From positions 43,889,295 to 43,953,294 of the forward strand of contig CM055873.1 of the NCBI GenBank assembly GCA_029582165.1: a stretch of DNA of 64,000 bases. The letters are read 5' to 3'. A program made the position numbers and the translations under genes. Shown here one piece after another: positions 1 through 10,970 of the stretch. Within the stretch, counting starts at the first letter, position 1; each line of letters begins with the position of its first letter. Below the pieces are notes generated by a model that saw only the letters and a program-made list of their open reading frames with translations, did no database searches and had not been told where the DNA came from. This DNA comes from Portulaca oleracea. Taxonomy: Eukaryota > Streptophyta > Magnoliopsida > Caryophyllales > Portulacaceae.

Positions 1-1266
1 CCTCCTCGAACTCCCCGAGAGGCATGACCCGGGGATTCATCATAGTAACCAGAGGATCCACAGGAATCCAAGGATCAAAGACGCCCATGATCTGACAAGA
101 CACACGTTCGCCTAGGTACCAAACATGGCTGAAAGGTCCGGTCAAAAGGATTCTTTGAAAGGTAATCCCGTCCGCTTGGATTCGTGCCCCGGAATGGTCC
201 ACCAAGTTCTGCCAGGGGCTCCAGTTTATGTCATCCAGGAAACATATGGAGGTTACACTAATGCATAGGTATCAAAATGCCCGTACCTAAAAATTCATAA
301 TTCAAACTGAAAGATAAAGAAGGAAGAAAGAGATAACAACATATACCGACCTCGTTCTAAAAAGTTCCCTACGCAAGGCATTGAGGGTTCCACTACCCCA
401 TCTTTCTTGGTGTACATTGGCCTTGGACCAGCGCGTAGCAGTCGGAATGGCCAAATCCGTAGCATTGGTTACGGGAGCCAAACGAGGGAAGTACTCATAA
501 AGCCAAGACTGCCATCAAAGGTTATGATTAGCACGAAATATGGGCACAAGGAAAAAGTGAGCAGCAAGTTATATACCTCGAGGACCTTCCATAAAGCAGG
601 CCTATAAGTGTAAAAGTTATCGTCTCTCCGTGGCAGTTTGACTCGGCAACCCATCCGCAGACTACGGATGAAAGAAGCATAGGCTGCCTCACCCCATCTC
701 AGATCGCGTATAGCACCCAGATCAGCCAAATTCACCAGCCAATAGAGATGAACATCGCTCCCGCTATTAGCCAGGAACGACGCCCCAATAAAATAGGCTA
801 GGAGTATTCGTGCTCGTTGTGGGTAGGGGAGATGGAGAAATGCATCGTCCATGATAACACTTTGGAGTTAATTGTAGCTTAAAGGCTTGTTGGACACTGG
901 CCCTTCCATGATAGGCCCAAAATGCTCTATGGCCGCGGGGATACCCCTTTTGAATTCTCAATCAAATCTCAGCGGTAGTACTCCCCATCGTAATCCGGTA
1001 ATCACAACAAAGTCGGTGGGAGTGACCGTCATCTCGCCAAATCGGAACTGAAACGTATTCGTCGTATCCCAGAAGAAGTCATTCAAAGCTCTGCCAGGAC
1101 GGCGAGGTTTGGGTTTCGCCCATGTCTCAAGGCATCTAAATAGAGGGAGAAAGCCAGTATGTTCCAAGATAGGTAGAGCAATGTTCAAACGATGCTTCAA
1201 CGTAGACACCATTTTCTGTATCGAACCGCATGTCTTTATACCATCATCCTGAAATTCCACAAACAA
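1..1266 (-). pseudogene. Antisense plant mobile domain (PMD, aminotransferase-like) protein, partial and decayed
   Basis: Minus-strand pieces read as one PMD protein. Residues near the start include FGEMTVTPTDFVVITGLRWG (about 1040-970), followed by ARILLAYFIGASFLANSG and VHLYWLVNLADLG (about 800-715), LYEYFPRLAPVTNATDLAIP (about 500-440), and NWSPW...WYLGERV in the last exon (about 230-100). A 68-bp GT-AG intron at 576-509 joins VLE to SWLYEYF in phase; further introns lie near 352-290. The frame holds in-frame stops at 958-960 and 868-870, so the copy is probably dead. PMD proteins occur as host genes (MAIN/MAIL family) and inside MULE and Gypsy transposons. Its position, antisense just before the 3' repeats and LTR of a Gypsy element, argues for the transposon version. 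The C-terminus runs off the window. Confidence 0.75.
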
Positions 1267-1690
1267 AATTTTAGGAGAACAAATTCGGCAAATAATTCAT
1301 TTTCCGGATTAAAACTCTTAAAATTCAAGGTCGCAAAATTTTATGAGAACAAATTCGGGAAATAATTCATTTTCCGGATTAAAACTCTTAAAATTCAAGG
1401 TCGTAAAATTTTATGAGAACAAATTTGGGAAATAATTCATTTTCTGGATTAAAACTCTTAAAATTCAAGGTCGTAAAATTTTATGAGAACAAATTCGACA
1501 AATAATTCATTTTCTGGATTAAAACTCTTAAATTTCAAGGTCGTAAAAATTTAGGAGAACAAATTCGGGAAATAATTCATTTTCCGGATTAAAACTCTTA
1601 AATTTCAGGGTCGTAAAATTTTAGAAGAACAAATAAGGAAAATAATTCATTTTTCGAATTAAAACTCTAAAACTTAACATCCCGAGGAAT
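1264..1690. repeat. 70-bp tandem repeat, about six copies
   Basis: The phrase AAATTCGGNAAATAATTCAT recurs with start positions 1281, 1351, 1421, 1491, 1561 and 1631, giving an exact 70-bp period. The first copies are nearly identical and the last (1631) is the most diverged. The array starts directly beside the 5' end of the antisense PMD frame. Such arrays in the 3' untranslated region of Tat/Ogre elements are known seeds of satellite DNA. Confidence 0.95.
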
Positions 1691-2440
1691 TTTACGAGAA
1701 CTAGTTGCTCAATACAATGCAGAGAAAAATTCATGAATAACACAGATTATATGGATTAAACTCTAAATGCATACACAACCAAAGACTCACCAAACCCGCC
1801 ACGCCAGGCCGGCTGACCACTAGCCGACCTGCACTTGGCACGCCCTAGCATGCTGGTTCCGCACGATGCAACACCCGAATATTGGGCCTCGGCCCATCGT
1901 GCTGGCCAGCATAGCCGAGATGCCAATTTGGGACAGCCTACTTTTGTTCGGGCCGAAAAAACTAATGTTTAAGCTATTTGCTTCATTCTTTCCAACCGCG
2001 GGCCTAAGCACAAATTTGCCAAAATAAGCATGAACAACACATGAATTTTGTGCAAAATTCGAAGTTATGCATCCAAACATTGATTAAATTGACATGAACT
2101 ATCATGCAATTTATGTAAGATTCGGATATACATTATTCTAAGCATATTTGAACTCCAAATTATGCTAAAAAAAAAACCGAGAACAGGCCACTCACCGGGA
2201 TGTCGGACCTGGCTAACCAAATATGTTCGTTCGGGTATTGAGTAAGATCTGTCGGATCGAAACCGCCTTGGGGAAACCAATCTCGGGCATAAAAACTATT
2301 CTGCACCCAATCCCGAGCATGAGGCGCCGAAGTACCTCGGAATTTATTCGGTTGAGTCATCCTAGAGTAAAGCCACATCAAACCATGATTAAGAGTTTGA
2401 ACTTTTTTTTTCGGGCTAGCGAATAAATCGAAAAAAAGCA
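1691..2440. other. Retrotransposon 3' untranslated region, no gene seen
   Basis: This stretch lies between two repeat blocks. It contains short minus-strand open frames rich in rare combinations of residues, with no recognisable domain. A run of A at about 2165-2175 and a run of T at about 2402-2412 flank a moderately GC-rich part. I treat the open frames as chance. Confidence 0.5.
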
Positions 2441-3150
2441 TAAAATGGAAAAAACGAGACTCGGGGTCATTGTTGGGCAGATCTGCCTGGCAGAGAGCAA
2501 ACCCCAGGAACCCGAGCTGGCACTGGGCGGGTCGGCACAAATCAGAACAGACCCGAGAGCCGAACCCAGACAGGCTGGTCTGCCTAACTCTAACTGGCGG
2601 GTCTGCGCAGCGAAAAATCGAAAAACCCGAGACCTGATCTCAGAGAGGCGGGTCTGCACAATGTCGAAAAATAAAAAAAAAAGCCCCGAGACTTGAACTC
2701 GGAAAACCGGGGTCGGGCGGGTCTGAATATTCCAGAAATCGAAAACCCGAGACCTGAACTACGCACAGCGGGTGCGCCTGATCAAATCGGACAAAACTCA
2801 AATACCAACCCGACAAAGCGTCCGCATAACGCGAAAATCAAAAACCAAGACCCGGAGCTTGGCGGGTGCCTGCACTGGTAAACCCGAGACCCGGACTCCG
2901 TCAGGCGGGTTCACACAGCTCGAGAAATCGAAAAAAAAAGAAAAAAAAAAAGCAAACTGACATCGAAACTCACCTGTGTTGGTCTGCCTGGATCTGGACG
3001 GGGAGGCGAGTCTGCACAGCAAAACCCGAAGGCCGGAAATAGCTAGGCGGGTCTGCACACCATGAAATCCAAGGCCCGGGAATGGTTGGACAGGTTTGCA
3101 CGAGCGTAGAAAACCCGAGAATCGAGCTAGGCGGGTCTGCACGGGCTTGA
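2440..3150. repeat. Degenerate GC-rich tandem repeat (GGCGGGTCTGCAC core)
   Basis: The core GGCGGGTCTG, followed by CACA or a similar tetramer, some A-rich spacer and AAACCCGAGACC, recurs about every 60-70 bp, for example near 2525, 2597, 2650, 2716, 2863, 2903, 3046 and 3130. Copies have drifted strongly and carry A-runs of different length between GC-rich cores. The same core reappears twice in the U3 region of the 3' LTR (about 4475 and 4516). Confidence 0.8.
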
Positions 3151-3770
3151 GCTAAGCTTGAAGATGCAACAAAAATGGTGCTTTGTAGCTTGAAATAATG
3201 AAGATAGAGCTTTAAGAGAGAGAAAATGAGGAATAGGGATGGAAGAGGACAAATGCATTAGCTTTTTAACACTCATCTTTATTACTATCATCATTCCCAT
3301 CACCTCTCACTTCCCCATTTTCAAAATTCAAAAAATAAATCGGTCAACTTGACCGGTTAAATTAGCATTTGACTGCTTGGTTGACTGATTAATTAATCAG
3401 TTGACTCATATTTTCAACGGGAAGAATAATGTTGCACACTCAGATTTATTTTATTTTCAAGAGAAGTACAAAAATATTTTCTTTTTTTTTTGTATACTCA
3501 GAAAATAAATTAATTAAATCAAGAGAAGTGCGACGCAGTGCGGTGCGTTAAAATTAAATATAAAAAAAATTCAAAAGAAATGTGGAGTTACATATCCATA
3601 TACTTAGAAAATTTATTAATTTAATTTTTCAGAAGAGGAAGTGACAAACGTACGATATATTTTCAAGAGAATGATGAATGTTCATACACTCAGAAAATAA
3701 TATGAAGTCAGATATGAATTTTGATCACCGCCCCCAGTTTGCACACTGGGGGCTAACGTTGTTTTTCTTA
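3151..3770. other. AT-rich retrotransposon 3' region with a hairpin at 3731-3752
   Basis: No coding potential. CCCCCAGT (3731-3738) and ACTGGGGG (3745-3752) form a perfect 8-bp stem with a 6-base loop. The right arm plus CTAAC looks like the genuine polypurine tract in front of the LTR. Confidence 0.6.
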
Positions 3771-4090
3771 TTCAGCCGGTCGTCGGGCGTTTATAATACG
3801 ATGACAATTCAGCCGGTCGTCGGGCGTTTAAAATATGATGACAGAAGTTTGAAGTACAGTTAGGCGCAGGACATTTGCTTCCAAGCGTCGACAATCAACA
3901 AAGACATTGGATATTGTTTCCGAATGTCAATTCAGCCGGACGTCCGGCGTTAACAGTACGATGACGGTTCAGCCAGTCGTCGGGCGTTTACAATACGATG
4001 ATAGAAGTTTGAAGTACAGTTAGGCGCAGGACAGTTGCTTCCAAGCGTCGACGATCAACAAAGACATAGGATATTGTTTCCAAATGTCAA
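3771..4090. repeat. 160-bp direct tandem duplication with an internal 37-bp duplication
   Basis: TTCAGCCGGTCGTCGGGCGT or close variants start at 3771, 3808, 3931 and 3968. The phrase AGAAGTTTGAAGTACAGTTA recurs about 160 bp apart (near 3843 and 4003). So 3771-3930 and 3931-4090 are two copies of a 160-bp unit, each carrying two copies of a roughly 37-bp subunit. This is a second, independent repeat array in the same retrotransposon 3' region. Confidence 0.92.
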
Positions 4091-4223
4091 TCAGCCACCA
4101 TTCATACATCCGGCACAGGACTTTCGCTTCCAAGTGTCACCTAGCTTCAAGACATCACTACTGCAACATCTCACCCTTTTTGGTGTCTTTGAATATTTTG
4201 ATTTTCATCTTACCAGACTCGAT

Positions 4224-4239
4224 CAAAGTGGGGGCTAAC
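4224..4239 (+). promoter_or_regulatory. Polypurine tract next to the 3' LTR
   Basis: AAAGTGGGGGCTAAC lies directly before the LTR start TGTAG. A purine-rich tract abutting the LTR is where plus-strand DNA synthesis is primed in LTR retrotransposons. It fixes element orientation and the LTR boundary. Confidence 0.8.
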
Positions 4240-5708
4240 TGTAGACACCCAAAAAGTGTCATTATAATATTGTAATTTTATTTTCTCGTATGTCTTTTTA
4301 TTTTATTTTTTAGCGTAGGTAAAATGCCAATTTTGTTTGAAATGCAAAAATGAGAGAAGAAAACCCCACAAAATAACTCCACAAAGTAACCCACAAAAAA
4401 CAAACCCAAAATCAGAACAGGCCCAAGAGGAGAAGGTTGGGTAGCCCAGCGCGTGACAGGCCCAGGGCGTTGGGCGGGTCTGCACGCTGCCCATCTGCAC
4501 AGTCCGAGGCGCTAGGCGGGTCTGCCCGTCGCCCGTTTACCCAGACCCGCTTTCTCTCGGGTCGCGTGCTGCGGAAGCAGGCTTGGAGAGCAAGTCAGGC
4601 AGACCTGCTTGTTTGCTAATTTTAGCTGATTAGCTTTTTTTAGCACATCTGCTATTTTTAGCTCATTCCTAAACCTAATTCCCTCACTCAATTACCCTAT
4701 AAATACCCCCATCTCTCATTTCATTTCTCACACCGAAACCACCTGGGAGTATTGACACTAGGTGGATTTCTCTTCTTCTCTCCCTCTCTCATTTGCATAC
4801 ATGCATTCTGGCATTTTTATTTTCGCATTTTTTATTCTCGTTATTATTTTCTTGTAATCACCAATAATGTTGTAATCCTGATTTTAATATCAATTATGAC
4901 TAATCTAAACCGGATTACTTGAGAAGATAACTTTATTTTGTCTTTATCGCTTTTATTTATCGCTTTCATTCATTTATCGCATTCTTTTATTATTGCATTT
5001 AATTCCGCATGCATTTAAATAACATCAATTAATTTAGTTAATTCTCCTCTTCTACTCTTTTCTTTAATAAACTGATCTTGTAGAGTCCGTTCACTAAATG
5101 GGCGGATTCGAAGGTTTTTACTTTCGAATTCGTAGCCTTACCCCCGGATCCGAATCTCATGGTTCGCGGTTACGCGAAGTCAAGAAAATTCGAATTTATC
5201 AATTCTCTTAAAAATTGATTGGCGGCTCTAAAAAATAAATTTGATTAAATTTGATTCGCTAAATGTTAAATTTTATTCGAATTTTAAAATTTATTTATTT
5301 CCCGAATGATTTGAATACCGAAAATTGGAAATTGGTGGCCTCGGTCCAACATCCGGCACTCGCGTGTGGTCGGCAGTTGTTGGCCGAGCCCACCGCCAAG
5401 ACACCAGTGTGCAGGAAAGGCCCAGAGTCACAGTCCAGGGCGCTGCATGCATCAAAGATGGCGCTGGGCAGGCGATGACTGGTATTTTCCGATCGCCTCG
5501 GTTTTCGTGTCAGTTATTTCTGATTCTTCAGGTTTTCTTATTTATTCCGGGTAGATTGTGAATTTTAATGTTCATAATAAAATTCAAACATTTCATGTGA
5601 ACATTTTTAATATGTAAAAATTCAATCAAATTTCTTAAAGATTAGACACCTCTTTCGACTCGCCTAACACCGCGTAGGGCACGGTTGGAATTTTCCTCGG
5701 GTCCTACA
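4240..5708 (+). mobile_element. 3' LTR of the Gypsy element
   Basis: About 1.47 kb, bounded by TGTAG at 4240 and CTACA at 5704-5708. A TATA-like box, CTATAAATA, at about 4698-4706 marks the likely U3/R promoter. U3 carries two GGCGGGTCTG motifs shared with the upstream repeat block. The long R/U5 includes a motif-rich stretch at about 5080-5240 and ends in a GC-richer segment (5640-5708). The right flank begins GCAAC; the matching target duplication is outside the window. Confidence 0.82.
4697..4706 (+). promoter_or_regulatory. TATA-like box of the LTR promoter
   Basis: CCTATAAATA lies about 460 bp into the LTR, the usual place for the U3 promoter. Transcription would start about 30 bp downstream, close to the CACACCG stretch at about 4730. 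Confidence 0.6.
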
Positions 5709-6021
5709 GCAACAATTTACTGCTTGTGCTTTTGCAGCTGTTTTTTGGAAAACAGTTATTAGCTAAAAAAGCACTGTTTGGCCTAGTTTGTGTTTTTTAA
5801 CTCAAAAAACACTTCCAAAAGCTAGGCCAAACAAGCACTAAGTGTTTTGCCATGGTATAAAACTTATATATTTATTAATTAAATTGAAAGAAAATTACAT
5901 GATTGGCTTCTATAATTATAATAATATATATAAATGGTATAAAATCATACTTTTATCTATATTTTTCAAAAATTTACAAAAAGGCGTCTAACATATGCAT
6001 AACGGATGGGGTTCATTGGTT
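5709..6021. other. Short spacer with MITE-like remnant
   Basis: The stretch 5740-5850 has inverted arms around CTAGTTTGTG, and GGCCTAGTTTGTG / CTAGGCCAAACAAGCA look like hAT- or Tourist-type termini. It resembles the element at 63422-63732 in composition. No gene is seen. Confidence 0.45.
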
Positions 6022-7045
6022 CACTAGTAGAATTGGTGCCAATATAAGCGTCTGGAATTGGCGTCTGATATGGGTATAAACAGAAGCTAAAAAGGTTTTG
6101 ACGTCTGATTTAAACGGACGCCAAATACTAGAACGCCATTTGTAAAAAGGCGTCTGTATTTGGTGTCTGTTTCAATCAGACGCCAAAACCTTGGCTTCTG
6201 TTTCAAACAGACGCCAAATACAGACGTTGTATTTACAGCTGTGTCAGACCAAAATGGCGTCTGTCTGGGCAAAAACAGACGCCATACTGCAGCAGAAATG
6301 GCGCTGTTGTTGCCCAAAACAGACGCCTGTTTGGTTTACAGAAAAAAACGTGAATGTTGTAATTTCAATTTATTAATTACAATATATAGTAGATTTTGTG
6401 GTTCTAATTTTAAAATAAAGCGAAAAAATTAAATTTTGTTATTTGTAAGTAAATTGTTTAATAAGAATTGCGGAGACATTAATAATGAAAAAAATACATT
6501 TTATATAATAATAAATGATATATATCTCCAATTCATGCATGTACAATTTCATATATACATATATATATACATTTTATAGAAATAACAACAACAAAATGGT
6601 AATGAATATATATTTAAACAAGTAAAAAAATATATACAACTTTAATAATGTTGATTTTTACTAACTTAAAGGATACAAAAAAAAAACTAAATTACAATTA
6701 ATATATATCTTCAATATTTTTCAATCTTCATTTTTCATTCTTCAATGTTCAATCTTGTATCTTCAATCTTCAATCTCCAATGTTCAATCTTCCATTGTAA
6801 AATTTTCAATTCTTCAATCTTGGATAAATTATATTTGAGGTGGTTTGAAGGTTAGGGGAAATGAGAGAAGATGAGAGAAATGAAATGGAGATGGGAGGGA
6901 AAAAATTCGGAGGGAAATTTGAGGGATCTCGTTTATATAAGTAGCCAAAAAATGAAATCTGTTTTGCCACCAAACGGACGCCATTTGTACATCAGTCCTC
7001 AATTGGCGTCTGTTTGGTGGCAAAACAGACGCCATTTTTGGCTGT
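6022..7045. repeat. CACTA-1 terminal and subterminal repeats
   Basis: Cores of the form CAGACGCCA or its complement TGGCGTCTG recur in both orientations, about 12 times between 6050 and 6335 and again at 6973-7035. CACTA families carry such short subterminal repeats as binding sites for their element-encoded binding protein. The stretch 6340-6830 between the two clusters is AT-rich with repeated TTCAATCTT words. Confidence 0.75.
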
Positions 7046-7061
7046 AACTTTATTGAAAATA

Positions 7062-7067
<6 letters not shown>

Positions 7068-7105
<38 letters not shown>

Positions 7106-7266
7106 GATAATTGGATTCTAATAATCCCTACTTTCTCTAATTGGACAATAGTGGACCGTACTTTCATTTTGTATTCTGGTGGTCCAAAAAAAAATAAAAT
7201 TGGATTGTAATGGTACCAAATCCACCTCCACATTCTTCTTATTGTTTTCATTTCTACACTATATTG
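7068..7266. mobile_element. (TA)n microsatellite and truncated copy of the MULE-type MITE family
   Basis: A (TA) run at about 7068-7103 is followed at 7104 by GGGATAATTGGATTCTAATA. This matches the termini of the complete copies at 26160, 30518 and 58885 and is homologous through about 7266. The other terminus is missing, so this is a one-ended remnant, inserted in CACTA-1. Confidence 0.75.
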
Positions 7267-7762
7267 TTATTATTATTATTGATACTATTATTATTATTCT
7301 TAATTTTAATTATAACAACTAATTATGATGTATGTATACATTTTTTAGTTATAGTTAATTATTAATTATTATTGTTGTTAATTATATTCTAATTTTTTTT
7401 AGCGTTATAAGCTATATATATCATATCTAGCTAGATAATTTAATTTATATATGTTACATTGTTAATTATATTGTTAATTACAATTATTGTCGTGTTACAT
7501 ACGTGTTATTATATATATGTTAATTAAGTTAATTAATTTGTACGTATGTACGCAAACATAATGAAAAATATATCGATGTTTGGATTAAATGTACTAGCTA
7601 ATAAGTACGAACGTATATATAATTAAGAAAGAGTTTAAATGTTCATATAATGTAAAATACAATCAAAATGATTAATGTCACACGACATCGTCATCACTTT
7701 CACTCTCCTTCCCATCGTTGTCATCATCACCCTGATTGTGGCCTTGTGTCAATTCGTCGATG
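7267..7762. other. AT-rich 3' flank of the CACTA-1 gene, no gene seen
   Basis: Very AT-rich, low complexity. It contains a short acidic-coding minus-strand stretch (7680-7760, GAT/GAC-rich) that may be the C-terminal tail of the adjacent pseudogene. Nothing else is recognisable. Confidence 0.4.
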
Positions 7763-9136
7763 CTATGGAATAGGTATTGGCCTCCTGGGATACAACGACA
7801 ATTTGTAACGGTATGAAATACAATCAAAATGAATTAAGTAATTATTGGAACGTGTAAGTAATTTAATTTTGTGATTATGGAAAAAAAATGTTTTCCTGGG
7901 TAAGCATATAATGAATCCTCGGGAGGAACGGTGGGCTGAGGTTGTGGGGGTTGAGAGACGGGAGTCCGGCGAGAAGGGCGGCGGTGGAGCAGGCTGTCCA
8001 GTGTATGGCACTTGACTTCCAGAGGAAGATCCAGCGATGAAAGGGGCTTGCCAGCTATGAGGTGCTGGCTGCTGGTACATTCGTTGCATTTGCAATATTT
8101 GTTGCATTACTTGTTGCCTCACTTTTTCCTCCATGACTGCGTTAGTTCGGCGCTGTTATTTCTCTAATTTTCTCTCGAATTCTGCCTGCAGTCTGCGCCT
8201 TTCTTCTTCGCTTTTTTTCTTTTCTTCCTCGAGTCGACGCTGAAGCTCTCGATTCATCTCCGTAATAGAGGCTCGGACGTCGATGCTATCGGAGTCAATA
8301 CGACGTCGTGTACGTCTCCTCGATGCGATGTGGGGGAACTGTATCTTCATAGCTTCCCCCACAATCCCCATGCCTACGACGTGTCCCCGACTTTGCAGTT
8401 GTTTGTCTAACCAGAACTCGTCTTCAGACATTATGGGAGTAACTGGTTGACCGTCCTCCCGCTGCTTTGCCGCCATCTCCCTTTTGTACGATTCATAATC
8501 GCTATGCATCGTCTCCTGGTGGATACATAGAAAGAGTAATTAGAATAAGCGAATTAAAATTAATGTTCGTACGTGTACGTACGTATATAATAACTTAAAT
8601 ATTGAATGATGAAGGTACTTACCCCAAGCTGCCTGAACCTGTCGTGCACCCACTTATCGATGCCCTGCTTCATATGGGTCGCTTCGAATTGTTCCCATAT
8701 GGTAGGGTCCTTTCCATCGTTTTTTAATTTCTGTACGTAAGTGTATATACAAACGTTATATTGTTTGGGGTTTGTACACTAGTTAAACCATATATATGTG
8801 CGACGTTGTATATATATAAAATCATAATTAACTTACCAATTTCTCTTTGACGATACCGAATGAAACTGGGTCCCTTGTGTGCGATGGTGGACCCTTATAT
8901 TGCTTCATCTTCCTTGCCCGGCTCATATTCTTGCACTTTTCAGCGAATTTGGGGTCTTCCCATAGAGCAATGAATTTGTCCCAAATTTCATTATCGACAA
9001 TCCATCTTGGTTTGCCTCTCCCCGCCAACCATCGCTTTTTTGATTTGCCGATAGCGTCGGCGTACTGTTTTTGAGCCCTCCTAAGGAACCAATCACGTAT
9101 ATAGGCCTCATGTTGCTCCTCCCAATAGAATTTTTT
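7763..9136 (-). pseudogene. CACTA-1 second gene, Ptta/En/Spm-type (Transposase_24-like) protein, decayed
   Basis: Three minus-strand exons can be followed. The first (about 9136-8838) encodes HEAYIRDWFLRRAQKQY, then WDKFIALWEDPKFAEKCKNM and PPSHTRDPVSFG, ending at a GTAAGT donor. The second (about 8730-8632) encodes DPTIWEQFEATHMKQG and also ends at GTAAGT. The third (about 8517-7900) encodes a charged region with a coiled coil (EEEKKKSEEERRRLQAEFER). An in-frame TAA just after KLEK (8156-8158) is followed in the same frame by a Gln/Met- and Pro-rich tail. This order matches the second gene of plant En/Spm elements, thought to bind subterminal repeats (family knowledge). The nonsense codon suggests the copy is dead. 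Confidence 0.7.
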
Positions 9137-9212
9137 CTAAATTTAAACCATACATGAAGAATTAAACATGCAAATAAATTAAATAAGATACATCATAACT
9201 TTGAATTATCCA

Positions 9213-9320
9213 AGGATAGTGTGTTTGTTAACTGTTAATCTATGGCTAAAAAAGACTTTCATGAGTCGTACCGACTCTCCTTTATTTGTCTGGTTCCCAA
9301 AAAGTAGCGCAATCTCATAA
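9213..9320 (+). repeat. CACTA-1 palindrome, left arm (first part, cut by CACTA-2)
   Basis: The sequence up to AATCTCATAA is continued after CACTA-2 at 19399 by GTGAAATTGCACGAGG. The same order, uninterrupted, is seen in the two palindromes inside CACTA-2, and as reverse complement in the right arm (19805-19924). Confidence 0.85.
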
Positions 9321-9610
9321 CACTACAAGATGGCAGGTCAAATAAGACCGTTCCAAGCGATCGTTTAATGAACGGTCGCAAGAAAGAGGCGGCCGTCCGT
9401 TCATAAACGACCGTTAATGAACGGTCGCTAAGTAACGACCGTTCAAATAAACGGTCGTTCATAGGAACGACCGTTCAATTGAACGGTCGCTAGGTAGCGA
9501 CCGTATAATTGAACGGTCGTTTCTGTGAACGACCGTTCATTTAAACGGTCGTTATCTAGCGACCGTTCAATTGAACGGTCGTTCGCCTTTTCATACCGTC
9601 GAACGGCTCC
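9321..9610. repeat. CACTA-2 left terminal and subterminal repeats
   Basis: About a dozen ACCGTT/AACGGT hexamers occur in both orientations, mostly inside GCGACCGTTCA or TGAACGGTCG. Many are arranged as head-to-head pairs such as CGACCGTTCAATTGAACGGT. They are the presumed binding sites of the element's own DNA-binding protein and act in cis for excision (family knowledge). Confidence 0.88.
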
Positions 9611-9925
9611 ATTCGCATTCAATTGCACAACTCTTACTCTCAAAACCCAATTACTCTTCTCCCTCCTCTTGCTAGCCGGTGAATTAGACCGGAAACCGCC
9701 GCTTGCCGCCACATTCCGCCAGAACCGACGACGGTAAGTCCTCCTCTTCTCCCTCCTTATCAATTCTTTTAAGTTTTTGGTGGTTAATAACAACGTAAGC
9801 CCTTCCTCTTGCTAGCAAATCGGACCGGAACCGCCACTTTTTTGGTCCCGCCGCACGCCGTCGTCGCCGCCTTCGCCGCCGTCGCCGTCGCCGTCGCTCA
9901 CTGCCGCCGTCGTTCTCTCCGGTAA
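9611..9925 (+). other. CACTA-2 GC-rich leader with splice donors
   Basis: A GC-rich stretch with CCG/GTC triplet repetition at about 9850-9920. It is followed by GGTAAGT at about 9919-9926, a good donor, and there is another candidate donor at 9732-9737. It probably holds the untranslated 5' exons of the element's transcript. No protein frame with a recognisable domain is seen. Confidence 0.5.
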
Positions 9926-10889
9926 GTTATTTGAAATTTGTCAATTTTGTTAATTATATATTTATTTGTATAAATTATGAGCATGCATTAATTAGGTTAG
10001 TATTTGTGAATAATTTGAGTGAATAATTAGTATTTATTCGGTTAATTTTTGTGTTAATTACTGTGTAAGTATTATATGTCAGTTGTATTAGTTTAATAAT
10101 ATGTTGTGAAATTGTATGTTAATTAGGTTAGTTATATTACTGTTTAAGTATTGTATGTTAATTAGGTTAGGTATGTGGTGAAATTTGTCAATTAGTTTAA
10201 TGGTATGTTTATGTGTATGTTGTTGTGTTAATTGTGTTTTATTATTGAATTTTTGTATTAATTGTATGTTACTTGTACTAGTTAGTAATGTTTTGTAATA
10301 TTTATTGTTTTAGTTATGAAAATTTTTAATTGTATGTTTATGTGTATAAATTATGAGCATGCGTAAATTAGTATGGATTATGTTAATACATGTGTAAAGA
10401 ATGTTTAGTTAGTTATGTTGTATATAATTGTTTTAGCACGCTTAAAATTCATTTGAATGTACGACATGGAAATCTATCATTATTAGAAAAAAGTGTTGAG
10501 TTGGGATGATTTTGGTAGTTATTAGTAAATTAGTTAGTTATTATGTTTGATTAGGAATGAATTTACGCGACTAACAACTTTGTTGGATAACTTAATTAAA
10601 GGCAAGCATCTAAATGTCAATTGACCCTTGTTGGATTTCTCGTACATATAACTCAGACAACTTGGTCATCACAACAAGGGTGAATTGAAGTTTAGAGACA
10701 TGCCTTTAATTAAGTTAATCTCTGAAGTTGTTAGCGTAAATTTGTTTCGTATCCAACCTAATTGTTATCTTAATTATTCATAACTCCAAATGAAGATAAA
10801 TAACTATGTCACATCCCTTTGCTAGCTTAAGTACTCAACAACCAGTTTAGTGTTAGTAAATAAGTTAGTTGTCATGGTAGTTTAGAGTA
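9926..10889 (+). other. CACTA-2 leader intron with a complex hairpin at 10550-10750
   Basis: AT-rich, TTAATTAGGTTAG-like words, no gene. Arms of about 50 bp around GACTAACAACTTTGTTGG and CTTAATTAAAGGCA (10560-10607) pair with 10699-10755. Inside them ACCCTTGTTG (about 10624) pairs with CAACAAGGGT (10672-10681). The region from about 10480 onward has an inverted homologue to the right of CACTA-2 (19925-20280), belonging to CACTA-1. Confidence 0.6.
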
Positions 10890-10970
10890 GAAAGTAGGGT
10901 AATTTATAGTTCTAGTTTGTTAGTTGTAGATGTCATAAAAAGTGGTCGAGTGTGGGTTCTGTTAGTGTCC

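Larger units (their letters stand above)
1..5708 (+). mobile_element. Ty3/Gypsy Tat/Ogre-type LTR retrotransposon, 3' part (5' part lies outside the window)
   Basis: The right boundary is an LTR starting TGTAG and ending CTACA, directly preceded by a purine-rich tract. The retrotransposon is therefore on the plus strand and this is its 3' end. Between the window edge and the LTR lie an antisense plant-mobile-domain reading frame and several unrelated tandem-repeat blocks. Extra antisense frames and repeat-rich 3' untranslated regions are known features of plant Tat/Ogre elements (family knowledge). No gag, protease, reverse transcriptase or integrase is in the window, so the lineage assignment is inference from this architecture. 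The target duplication cannot be checked because the 5' LTR is off the edge. Confidence 0.75.

Noticed and set aside
407..607. Plus-strand open frame over the left edge region
   Set aside because: Shadow of the antisense PMD exons, which show clear family motifs on the minus strand.
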